Source: UBA2029 sp037447125 (GTDB taxonomy: Bacteria; Chloroflexota; Anaerolineae; Aggregatilineales; Aggregatilineaceae). Taken from it: 34,243 nt of DNA. The stretch is from contig JBBIHG010000031.1 in NCBI GenBank assembly GCA_037447125.1, forward strand, positions 1-34,243. The letters run 5' to 3'. The notes below the pieces were generated by a model. It did not search any database, was not told where the DNA came from, and saw only the letters and a list, made by a program, of their open reading frames with translations. This document shows, one piece after another, positions 13,911 to 21,374 of this stretch. The position numbers were made by a program, and so were the translations under genes. Within the stretch, counting starts at the first letter, position 1. Each line of letters starts with the position of its first letter.

Positions 13911-16549
13911 GACGCCGCGTCCCACAGCGCCCCGGCAATGTCATCCGGCGCCAGCGCCGCGCCCAGATGGGCGATGAGCGGAGAGAGCGCCGCCAGCGCC
14001 ACCAGCACATCCGCTTCTGACTGCCCGCGCAGGGCCAGCGCCGCTCGCCGCCACAGCAGGTACGCCTGGGGGAGCGGCAGCAGGGCGACAGCCGTCTCCG
14101 CCAGGCGGGCCAGGGAGTCTGCGAACCGTTCATCCTGCGGCATTTCCAGGCAGGCATCCAGCGCCAGACCGAGCGCGTCCAGCCGGCGGTTGCGTGCCGC
14201 GTCATGGTTGCCGAGGTGCGGCGCGAGGTGGGCCAGGGCGCTGGCCCGATCGTACTCGTCGTCAATGCCCAGGGATGTCTCCAGCACCTCGCTCAAGACA
14301 GCCGCGCGCGCTTCCTGGTCCAGGTACAGCACCACTTCCAGCAGCGCATCCACGCGCTGCGCCCGGTTGGGCACGACGCGGGCCGTGGCCAGGGCCTCGT
14401 CGCGCAGTTGCGCCGGGCAGCGGGGCAGCAGCGCCGCCAATACGCGCATCCGGTCGTAGGGCGACTCGATATCGAGCGTCGCTGCAATCGCTTCTTCGAG
14501 CAGCTCGGCGGGCAGCACGGGCGCGATGGCCGCCAGCGCGCTGGCCCGCTGATGCACGGGCCGCAGCGCCCGCGCCAGATCGAGCGCCTCCACCCCGACC
14601 TGTGTCGCCTCCTCACCTGCCAGACGCGGCAACAACGCGCCCAGCACGAACGCGCAATCCAGTGGGTCGCGGATCGTCTGCGCGCAGGCCAGCGCGTCGG
14701 GTAGCTGCTCGCCGGCAAGATGGGGAGCCAGCCGGACCAGCGCCTGGGCCCGCGCTGCGTCCTCGGCCACCGTGGTCGCCGCCTGCAATGCCGCAGACAG
14801 AACCGGCGGACGGTCTTCTGCGGGCAGGTGGGGAGCCAGGTCCACCAGTGTCGTGACGCGCAGCTCGCCAGGCGTGGCAGCCAGCGCCGCCTCCAGCGCT
14901 TCGTCGAGAGCGGTCAGGCGAGCGACCGGCGCGAGATAGGGGGCGATGGCCCCCAGCGCCAGGGCGCGCGCGCCCGGCACGCCCAGCTCGCGGGCCATGC
15001 CGAAGGCCGCGACTTGTAGCTCCGCTGGAAGGTGCGGCGCCAGGCGGGCCAGCGCTCGCGCGCGTTCGTCCGCATCGCCGATGCTCTTGAGCGCCAGCAG
15101 CGCCTCGCCGAGCAGTTCCGGTGAGAGCGCGGGAGCCAGCGCCGCGAACGCGCGCGCCCGATCTCCCTCGCGGGTGATGGTGAACAGCACCTGCATCGCC
15201 TGGCGCAGGCCGTCCGGCATGTGCTGCAGCGACCCGACCGCCTCTACACCAGGGGCGAGCGCGATCAGGGCGGCGGAGCGCGCGTCGTCGCCGCTGATGG
15301 CGGCCACGGCATTCAGTGCGTCCACCAGCGCACGCGCGCGCAGCGCAGGCGACAGGTACGGCAACATGCGCCCCAGCAGCATGGCGCGCACCTCTGGCTG
15401 GGCCAGCTCGCCAGCGATGGCCAGCAGCGGCGCGTGGAACTCAGCGGGCAAATGCGGCGGCAGGGCGGCCAGCGCCGCGGCACGGGCCAGGTCGCTGGGG
15501 ATGCTGCGCGCCGTCTCGAAGGCGCTGGTGACGGCGATCGGCTGCCAGTCGGGCGAGAGGTGCTCGGCCAGCGCCCCCAGCGCGCGCACGCGCGACGCTG
15601 GGTCGCCAATCGCCTGCGCTGCTTCCAGCGCGCGCTGCTGCACGGCGATCAGGGCGCTTTCGCCCTCAGCGGGGCCCAGGTGTGGGGCCAGCGCCAGCAG
15701 CACGACGACGCGCTCTGCGGGGGCCAGCGGAGCCGGGCGAGCGGCGAGCACGCCCTCGACCAGGGCCAGCGCGTCGGGCACCAGGCCGGCCCATTCCAGG
15801 TGTGGGGCCAGGTGGGCCAGACTGCGCGCGCGCAGCGCCGCATCGTCGAGGGCATCCACCGCCGCCCACAACCCGGCCAGCGCGTCCGGCGGCAGGGACT
15901 CCGCCAGTCGGGCCAGCGCTGCCAGGCTTCGCGCCGGAGACTCGGCGGCGCGGGGAGGACAGCGGGCGGCCAGCGCCAGCAGATGGCGCACCTGCAGGGC
16001 GACCACGCCCGGCCCAGCGCCCAGCGCGACATCGAGCAGGTGGGCCAGGTCCTGCTCCCCGCGGACAGGGATGGTATCCAGGTCGTCGTCGGGGATGCGC
16101 TCGCGGGCGACGGCAAGCTGGCCCAGTGCCAGGCGCAGCGGCGCCGACTGGCGTAGTTCAGCCGCCAGCGCGTGGAAAAGCACCTGGGCCTCGGCAGCCA
16201 GGGATGCACTTTCGCCATCCGGCAGATCGAGCATCCGCGCCCAGCACGCGCCCACCGCCTTGTAGTCCGGCGTCTGCCCTGGCGCGAACAGCCGGAGCAG
16301 CTCGCCCACCACGGCGCGATCGGCCAGGGCGTGCCCGCGCATCAGGCCTCGCGTCAGCGGTGCCTTGTCGCTCGCCGCGTAATGGTTCAGCGCCGCCTGC
16401 AGCGCCGTCCAATAGGCGCGGCGCAGAGTCCCCCGGTGAAAGAGCGAATCGAACGTGTCGCCGGGGAAGAGCGCGCTCAGCGCGTCCACGAACACCTCGG
16501 CGGCGCTGGCGATCTCCTGGGTGGTGTAGATGTTCTCGGCCCGGATCAT
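13895..16549 (-). CDS. Large HEAT-like alpha-solenoid protein
   Basis: This 884-residue protein lacks a signal peptide. About 170 N-terminal residues (MIRAENIYTTQEIASAAEVF, then FHRGTLRRAYWTALQAALNH) form an unrecognised domain. The rest is a long series of degenerate helical repeats of about 38-42 residues with the recurring core RARALxxLAPHLPAEL (for example RARALARLAPHLPAELQVAA and DDARSAALIALAPGVEAV), typical of HEAT/Armadillo-type scaffolds that bind proteins. No catalytic motif was seen. The start at ATG 16549 has only a weak ribosome site; a TATACT -10 on the minus strand lies at 16596-16601. The reading frame ends in the inverted heptamer array, so its last residues (SVGDW) are repeat-encoded and the original C-terminus may have been altered. 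Function is unknown. Confidence 0.75.
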   Translation of the reverse strand: MIRAENIYTTQEIASAAEVFVDALSALFPGDTFDSLFHRGTLRRAYWTALQAALNHYAASDKAPLTRGLMRGHALADRAVVGELLRLFAPGQTPDYKAVGACWARMLDLPDGESASLAAEAQVLFHALAAELRQSAPLRLALGQLAVARERIPDDDLDTIPVRGEQDLAHLLDVALGAGPGVVALQVRHLLALAARCPPRAAESPARSLAALARLAESLPPDALAGLWAAVDALDDAALRARSLAHLAPHLEWAGLVPDALALVEGVLAARPAPLAPAERVVVLLALAPHLGPAEGESALIAVQQRALEAAQAIGDPASRVRALGALAEHLSPDWQPIAVTSAFETARSIPSDLARAAALAALPPHLPAEFHAPLLAIAGELAQPEVRAMLLGRMLPYLSPALRARALVDALNAVAAISGDDARSAALIALAPGVEAVGSLQHMPDGLRQAMQVLFTITREGDRARAFAALAPALSPELLGEALLALKSIGDADERARALARLAPHLPAELQVAAFGMARELGVPGARALALGAIAPYLAPVARLTALDEALEAALAATPGELRVTTLVDLAPHLPAEDRPPVLSAALQAATTVAEDAARAQALVRLAPHLAGEQLPDALACAQTIRDPLDCAFVLGALLPRLAGEEATQVGVEALDLARALRPVHQRASALAAIAPVLPAELLEEAIAATLDIESPYDRMRVLAALLPRCPAQLRDEALATARVVPNRAQRVDALLEVVLYLDQEARAAVLSEVLETSLGIDDEYDRASALAHLAPHLGNHDAARNRRLDALGLALDACLEMPQDERFADSLARLAETAVALLPLPQAYLLWRRAALALRGQSEADVLVALAALSPLIAHLGAALAPDDIAGALWDAASVGDW

Positions 16550-16692
16550 GGCATCCCAACCCTGCTACCCTGCACAGACCACTGCCCGTGGCCCCAGTAT
16601 ACTGCGAGGAGAGCCAGCGCGCAGCCTGACCGGAGTCCTAACGCGGGGCGCGCGCAAGGGTTGTCAGTGATCGTCTTGGCACCGGCATATGG

Positions 16693-16766
16693 CCTCACCC
16701 CCGCCTCGCTGCGCTCGGCTTGCCCCCTCTCCACGCCGTGGAGAGGGGGCTGAGCGGGGGGTGAGG
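16693..16766. repeat. CCTCACCCCC/GGGGGTGAGG hairpin repeat
   Basis: The outer arms CCTCACCCCC (16693-16702) and GGGGGGTGAGG (16756-16766) enclose a perfect 14-bp hairpin, GCCCCCTCTCCACG (16722-16735) with its complement (16737-16750). The same outer arms form the core of both MITE-like copies (10120-10214, 12860-12942), so this is a dispersed repeat family that is sometimes nested in the larger element. Confidence 0.7.
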
Positions 16767-16782
16767 CTAGCCGCGATGCACC

Positions 16783-16823
16783 AAAACAGCGCCCCGGAGG
16801 ATGCAAGACCAGCCGGGGCGCTG
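16783..16823 (-). terminator. Rho-independent terminator of the PA14/SH3b gene
   Basis: An 11-bp stem, CAGCGCCCCGG (16787-16797) with CCGGGGCGCTG (16813-16823). On the minus strand it is followed by TTTTGG. It lies 29 bases beyond the stop of the minus-strand gene at 16852. Confidence 0.75.
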
Positions 16824-16851
16824 TGTGGAACCGATCAGCGATGCGGGCCTA

Positions 16852-18591
16852 TCACTGCGCCACAATCGGCGCCGCATTGACATCGCCCTGCACGACGCGG
16901 TACCAGGCCGCGAAGCTCCAGCCGGTCACGCTGCCATGCTGTATCTTGTACCAACGACCATCCGGGCTGCGACCGAGCACCTGCACCCGCGCCCCCCACA
17001 GAACGCGCCCGATCTGCGGATGCTGGAGGCCCGGCCCGCTGCGGATACGCATGTTGCCATACGCCTGCACAACGATGCCCTGGGTCGCGTCCGGCGGCTC
17101 AAACTCCGGCTGCGTGCCGTCGGTGTAGGGCAGGGCATCGAAGGTGCCCTGGACGATCTTGATCCAGGGGGCAGAAGACCAGCCGACGACCTCGCCATAA
17201 CGGACCATGTACCATGAGTGCCCGCGATTCCTGCCCAGGATGTCCATCTCCGCGCCCCAGGGCATCAGACCGATCTGCGCCGAGCGGATTGTCGGTGCCT
17301 CGCGGATGCGCAGGTTGCCCAGCACCCGCCCCCGGACGCCAGTCGGTTGCGGCGCTGCCGGCGGGGCGATGCCGGTATCCACGACGGGCACCGCGTTGAA
17401 ATCGCCGCTGAAGGTCAGGTGTTGCGCCCAGGACCAGCCCGTCGTCGCGCCGACCAGCAGGCGCGCCCAGGCGCCGTCGGGACTGCGCCCGGTGACCGGA
17501 TACGTCTCGCCTCTCTTCAGCTTGCTCAGGATCGGCGCAGTCAGCACCGGCGTGCTGCGCAGATTGAGCAGCGACACGTTGACCGTCGCCGTGATGCCGG
17601 TGGACACTACGCCACCGCCGCCCGTGCCGTCAGGGGCGGTGCCCGGCGATAGCACCGGATTCTGAGCATGGGGCGGCGTCCAGGTGAGGAACAGCGATGC
17701 GTCCAGCTCGCGCTCGCGGTACTCGACCTTGAGCGTGTGCGGGCCGTTGAGCAGCGTCACCGTCGCCGTGTAAGTCTGGGTGTTGGCGAACGTGTCCCAG
17801 TAGTCGAAGATGAGCGTCGCGTCCACGAAGAAGCGGAAGTTGTCGTCGGCGCGGGCGTAGAACGTGTAGACGCCCTCCGGCAAATCCGACGGCACGTTGA
17901 GCGTGCGGATGAAGCGCGCCGACCAGTTATCTACCGGCATGGCGCCGCCGGGCGAGCCCTGTCCCCAGTTGAGGTTCAGGCCGCTCGGCGGGTAGGTCGT
18001 GGTGAAGACGACGGGGCCGGCCAGGTCCAGCCCATTGAAGAACTCGCCGTACCAGGGCACCCCGGCATAGAAGGGAGTCGCTGTCGGCAAGGGGCCTACG
18101 GCCAGCGACCAGCTGGCGATGATCGTCGCGTCGCCCATCGCGTCGAACATCTCAACCGTGATCGTGCGCAGGCCATCGCTGACGAAGTTGTAGTCGGCCT
18201 GGAAGGTGCGGAAGCCGAGACCGGCCTGCCACTGGTTGATCAGCAGCAGCCCGTCCACATACAGCCGCGCGCCGTCGTCCACCTGCACGGTGAAGCGGTA
18301 ATTGCCGGCCATGAAGAAGGTGGATGTGGTGAAGCGCACAGAGAAGTTGTCGGCCGGCGCGCCCGTCGCCACGCCGCCAATGACCGGCGGGCCGGCGCCC
18401 CAGGTGTGGTTGACAGCGGGCGACAGCCCCACCCAGATCGGGCTGCCGAACAAATCAGGATTGTTGAAGACCGAGACCGTCCACGACGCGCCGCGCGCCT
18501 CGCTGTGCGGCGGGCTGGCCGCCCACAAGCCGCCCACCAAGGCTGCGCACAGCATCGCGACGATCATCCATCGCCCCAGTGCTCTGCTCAT
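16852..18591 (-). CDS. Secreted protein with two PA14-like and three SH3b-like domains
   Basis: This 579-residue exported protein begins with a signal peptide (MSRALGRWMIVAMLCAALVG then GLWAASPPHSEA). Two PA14-like modules follow. The first has FTVQVDDGARLYVDGLLLIN and the second has YTFYARADDNFRFFVDATLI and LNGPHTLKVEYRERELDASL. A linker (GTAPDGTGGGG) leads to three bacterial SH3 repeats of about 70 residues: LLNLRSTPVLTAPILSKLKR, GNLRIREAPTIRSAQIGLMP and GNMRIRSGPGLQHPQIGRVL, each ending in a TGWSWA/VGWSSA/TGWSFA motif. PA14 modules bind carbohydrate and SH3b modules bind wall or peptide ligands, so a cell-surface adhesive role is likely. No enzyme domain is seen. ATG 18591 was preferred over a longer frame because GGGAG lies upstream and the signal peptide starts there. 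It may be read from the signalling operon 180 bases upstream. Confidence 0.85.
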   Translation of the reverse strand: MSRALGRWMIVAMLCAALVGGLWAASPPHSEARGASWTVSVFNNPDLFGSPIWVGLSPAVNHTWGAGPPVIGGVATGAPADNFSVRFTTSTFFMAGNYRFTVQVDDGARLYVDGLLLINQWQAGLGFRTFQADYNFVSDGLRTITVEMFDAMGDATIIASWSLAVGPLPTATPFYAGVPWYGEFFNGLDLAGPVVFTTTYPPSGLNLNWGQGSPGGAMPVDNWSARFIRTLNVPSDLPEGVYTFYARADDNFRFFVDATLIFDYWDTFANTQTYTATVTLLNGPHTLKVEYRERELDASLFLTWTPPHAQNPVLSPGTAPDGTGGGGVVSTGITATVNVSLLNLRSTPVLTAPILSKLKRGETYPVTGRSPDGAWARLLVGATTGWSWAQHLTFSGDFNAVPVVDTGIAPPAAPQPTGVRGRVLGNLRIREAPTIRSAQIGLMPWGAEMDILGRNRGHSWYMVRYGEVVGWSSAPWIKIVQGTFDALPYTDGTQPEFEPPDATQGIVVQAYGNMRIRSGPGLQHPQIGRVLWGARVQVLGRSPDGRWYKIQHGSVTGWSFAAWYRVVQGDVNAAPIVAQ

Positions 18592-18771
18592 GATGACTCC
18601 CTTCTCCCGCGCTGCCTCGCGCTCTGGCCGGCAGCCCAGCCCCCCACGTCGCCAACCGGGCGCTGCGGCCAGCATAGACCTGCCACCAATTAGCTGTATC
18701 TTATCATGAATCGCGCAAGCGTGCTGAGGGGACTATCGAGCCAGTGTTCCGGCGGGAATAGGGCGAGGCGC

Positions 18772-19179
18772 TCACAGATCGCGGATCCCTGGCTCTGGAG
18801 GATGATCCCGCCCGTTGCTGAGGTGTCTGTGCACTATTCTGAGCAACTCGGCGGTGCTGATCGGCTTGGACAGATAATCGTCGCAGCCCGCCGCCAGAAA
18901 ACGCTCGCGGTCACCGCGCATGGCGTTGGCCGTCAGAGCGACGATGGGGATCGACCCGGTTTCGGGCCGGGCCTTGAGGCGCTGTGCCGCCTCCATGCCG
19001 TCAATGCCCGGCAGGCTGATGTCCATCAGGATCAGGTCGGGCCGTTCTTTGGTGGCCACCTCGATGGCGGTCAGCCCGTCGCCCGCTTCCAGCACCTCGA
19101 AGCCGCGCGCCTGCAGCATCTTGCGCACCAGCCGCTTGTTCTGGAAGTTGTCTTCGACGTACAGAATGCGGTATGCCAT
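18772..19179 (-). CDS. Stand-alone CheY-like response regulator
   Basis: This 135-residue protein is a single receiver domain with no output domain. The acidic pocket is in YVEDN (E9, D10), the phospho-acceptor is D53 in LILMDISLPG, the conserved threonine lies in IVALTANAM, and K105 is in YLSKPIS. All catalytic residues are present, so it should accept phosphate, most simply from the hybrid-like kinase two genes upstream. The kinase itself has no receiver domain, which fits separate carriers. ATG 19179 has GGAGAG five bases upstream; a GTG two codons earlier is less likely. It is the last gene of the tight minus-strand cluster, 55 bases after the PLP-REC-REC gene. Its target may be a protein partner, as no DNA-binding part exists. 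Confidence 0.9.
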   Translation of the reverse strand: MAYRILYVEDNFQNKRLVRKMLQARGFEVLEAGDGLTAIEVATKERPDLILMDISLPGIDGMEAAQRLKARPETGSIPIVALTANAMRGDRERFLAAGCDDYLSKPISTAELLRIVHRHLSNGRDHPPEPGIRDL

Positions 19180-19234
19180 ACGCACTCTCCGCGCCCCGCC
19201 CAGCGGCGGCGAAGTCCTGTCCTGGGTGGCGGGC

Positions 19235-21364
19235 CTATCGCCCGCCGAGCGTCTCGTCCACCGAGGCGATCAGCGCCTGGCGATCCAGGGTCGCCTTCTG
19301 GAACAGCGAGATGATCTGGCCGAGCAGCCGTTCGCGCTCGACCCGGCGCAGGTCTTTGGCCGTCAGCACCACCACGGGAATATCCGCCGTGCGGGGATCG
19401 GCGTGGAGTCGCTCCAGCAGGGCCTCCCCGCTGATGTCCGGCAGCATCAAGTCCATCACCACCAGCGCGGGTCGCTCGCGCAGGATGGTCGCCCAGCCGG
19501 ACTCGCCGTCGTGCGCCTCAATGACACGATAGCGCCCCGTCGCTTCGAGCAGACGGCGGATCAGGCGGGCGTCGCGCGGCTCGTCGTCCACCACCACGAT
19601 GTCACGCGGCGGCGGCGGCGCGGGGGCGATGCGCTCCTTGGAGGCCGCCGCAACCTGCCCCTCGCTGGCCAGGGTGAGCTCCGCTGGCGTCTCGCCCAGG
19701 CTGCTGCCCAATGTGCTGACCACGTGCTCAACCAGCTCGCGCGTGTTGAAGCCGCCCTTCTGCCACAGGGACTCGGCCATCCCTTCCAGCCGCGCGCGGT
19801 CGGCGGGCGTCAGCGTCTTAGCCGAGACGACCACGACCGGTATGTGGGCCGCCTGCGGGTCATTCTTGAGCAGCGCCAGCAGCGTGAACCCGTCGAGATC
19901 GGGCATCATCAGGTCCAGCACGATCAGGTCCGGCCTGCGCTGGCGGACGACGTCCAGGCCGTCGCGCGGGTCGTTGACCTCAAACACGCGGTAGTTCCTG
20001 TGCGCCTGCAACAGCCGGTGGATCAGGCGGCTGTCTTGCGGGTTGTCGTCTATGACGACGATCGTCGTCACCTGTTCGTCGAGATGCTCGAAGGCCGCGC
20101 CCAGCCCTTCGGCCAGCGGCGTGTGGTCGGGGCCCGGCTCCGCCCCGCTGAATTCCAGGTCGAGCACGTACTGGTCTTCGAGGAGATGCTTCTCCGCCGG
20201 GAAGGTATGGCCGGAGCAGTTGACGACCACCGTCTCGGCGCGATCGATCATCCCCCTGGCAACCAGATGCTCCAGCCCGGCGAAGGCCATCGCCGCCGCT
20301 GGCTCCATGCTGATTCCCTCGACGCGGGCCAGGCGGCGCATGGCGCGGAATGCCTCACCATCGGGGATAGCGATCATCGTCCCGCCGCCGGCCAGGCACG
20401 CTTCGCGCAGCAACGGGTAAGCGCGGCCAGGGTCGCCAGTCGCCAGCACGGGGATGCGCGTCTGCGAGACGACCGGCTCCGCTGTCGCCTGGCCGGCCTC
20501 CCAGGCCGTCGCCATCGGCGCGCAACCCGCCGACTGGACCAGCGCCAGCCGGGGCAGCCGATCAATCAGCCCCATCTGCCACAGCTCGTAAAAGCCTTTC
20601 CACACACCGAGCGGCCCGATCCCGCCGCTGACCGCCTGGACGTACCAATCAGGGGCGTGCCAGGGTGTGCTAGCCGATGCCAGGCGCGCAAGCTGTTCGG
20701 CGATCTCGTAGGCGATGGTCTTGTACGCCTCGCGGCCCAGCACGGATGGCGTGCCGGGGTCGTAGTACAGGCTGCGACGGGCGGCGAAGTCTGCTGCTAT
20801 CTGCTTGGTCTGCTCGTAAGTGCCCGTGACTTTGACGACCTCCGCGCCATAGAGGGCCAGCTCGCGCAGCTTCTCGGCGGGCACGCTGCTGGTTAAGAAG
20901 ACCCACAGCCGGATGCCCGCCCGCGCGCAGAAGGCCGCGTAGGCCGCCGCCTTGTTGCCGGCCGAGGCAATGACACACTCGTCAATGCCGCGTTGGAGCA
21001 GGTGCATCACCGTCAGCGCCGCCTGCCGGTCTTTGAAGTTGGCCGTGGGCAGCCGGCGCTCATCCTTGACCCACAGGCCGGTATGCTCCAGCTCGCGGCC
21101 CAGTCCAGTGGCCGGGACCAGCGGCGTCCATCCCTCGCCCATCGAGATCGTCCCGCGCGGCGCGACGGGCAGCAGCTCGCCGTAGCGCCACAACGAGGTC
21201 ACGCGGGCGTTCAGACCACCGCGCCAGGCTGCTGCTACGCTCGCGTAATCGTACCGGGCATCGAGCCAGGGCGATTCGCACTGCTCGCAGGCATCCGGCA
21301 GCGGGTCTGGCGCCATCTGCCAGCCGCAGTCGAGACATTCCAGCGCGTTGAGCAGCGAAGGCAT
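19235..21364 (-). CDS. Threonine-synthase-like PLP enzyme fused to two receiver domains
   Basis: A 709-residue fusion. Residues 1-40 carry a zinc-ribbon pattern (C10-x2-C13, C26-x2-C29). Residues 70-400 are a fold-type II PLP enzyme of the threonine synthase family: schiff-base lysine K111 in LPTANFKDRQ, SAGNKAAAYAAF (134-145), VSGGIGPLGVWKGFYEL (245-261) and VVNCSGHTF (380-388). REC1 spans about 434-553 (IDDN, phospho-acceptor D484 in IVLDLMMPD, K536). REC2 spans about 588-706 (VDDE, D638 in VVMDLMLPD, K690). All key residues look intact in all three parts. The start at ATG 21364 (AGAGGA upstream) lies 10 bases after the kinase stop, so the two are coupled. Normal threonine synthases have no REC domains; I infer enzyme activity or location is phosphorylation-controlled. 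The true substrate could be threonine or a related phospho- or acetyl-amino acid. Confidence 0.88.
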   Translation of the reverse strand: MPSLLNALECLDCGWQMAPDPLPDACEQCESPWLDARYDYASVAAAWRGGLNARVTSLWRYGELLPVAPRGTISMGEGWTPLVPATGLGRELEHTGLWVKDERRLPTANFKDRQAALTVMHLLQRGIDECVIASAGNKAAAYAAFCARAGIRLWVFLTSSVPAEKLRELALYGAEVVKVTGTYEQTKQIAADFAARRSLYYDPGTPSVLGREAYKTIAYEIAEQLARLASASTPWHAPDWYVQAVSGGIGPLGVWKGFYELWQMGLIDRLPRLALVQSAGCAPMATAWEAGQATAEPVVSQTRIPVLATGDPGRAYPLLREACLAGGGTMIAIPDGEAFRAMRRLARVEGISMEPAAAMAFAGLEHLVARGMIDRAETVVVNCSGHTFPAEKHLLEDQYVLDLEFSGAEPGPDHTPLAEGLGAAFEHLDEQVTTIVVIDDNPQDSRLIHRLLQAHRNYRVFEVNDPRDGLDVVRQRRPDLIVLDLMMPDLDGFTLLALLKNDPQAAHIPVVVVSAKTLTPADRARLEGMAESLWQKGGFNTRELVEHVVSTLGSSLGETPAELTLASEGQVAAASKERIAPAPPPPRDIVVVDDEPRDARLIRRLLEATGRYRVIEAHDGESGWATILRERPALVVMDLMLPDISGEALLERLHADPRTADIPVVVLTAKDLRRVERERLLGQIISLFQKATLDRQALIASVDETLGGR

Positions 21365-21374
21365 AGGCGTCCTC

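Noticed and set aside
14946..16265. Long plus-strand frame opposite the HEAT-like gene
   Set aside because: Serine/alanine/arginine-only composition without motifs. The minus strand shows regular helical repeats.
18920..20896. 658-codon plus-strand frame opposite the PLP-REC-REC gene
   Set aside because: It has no recognisable domain and lies exactly against an enzyme with complete catalytic motifs.
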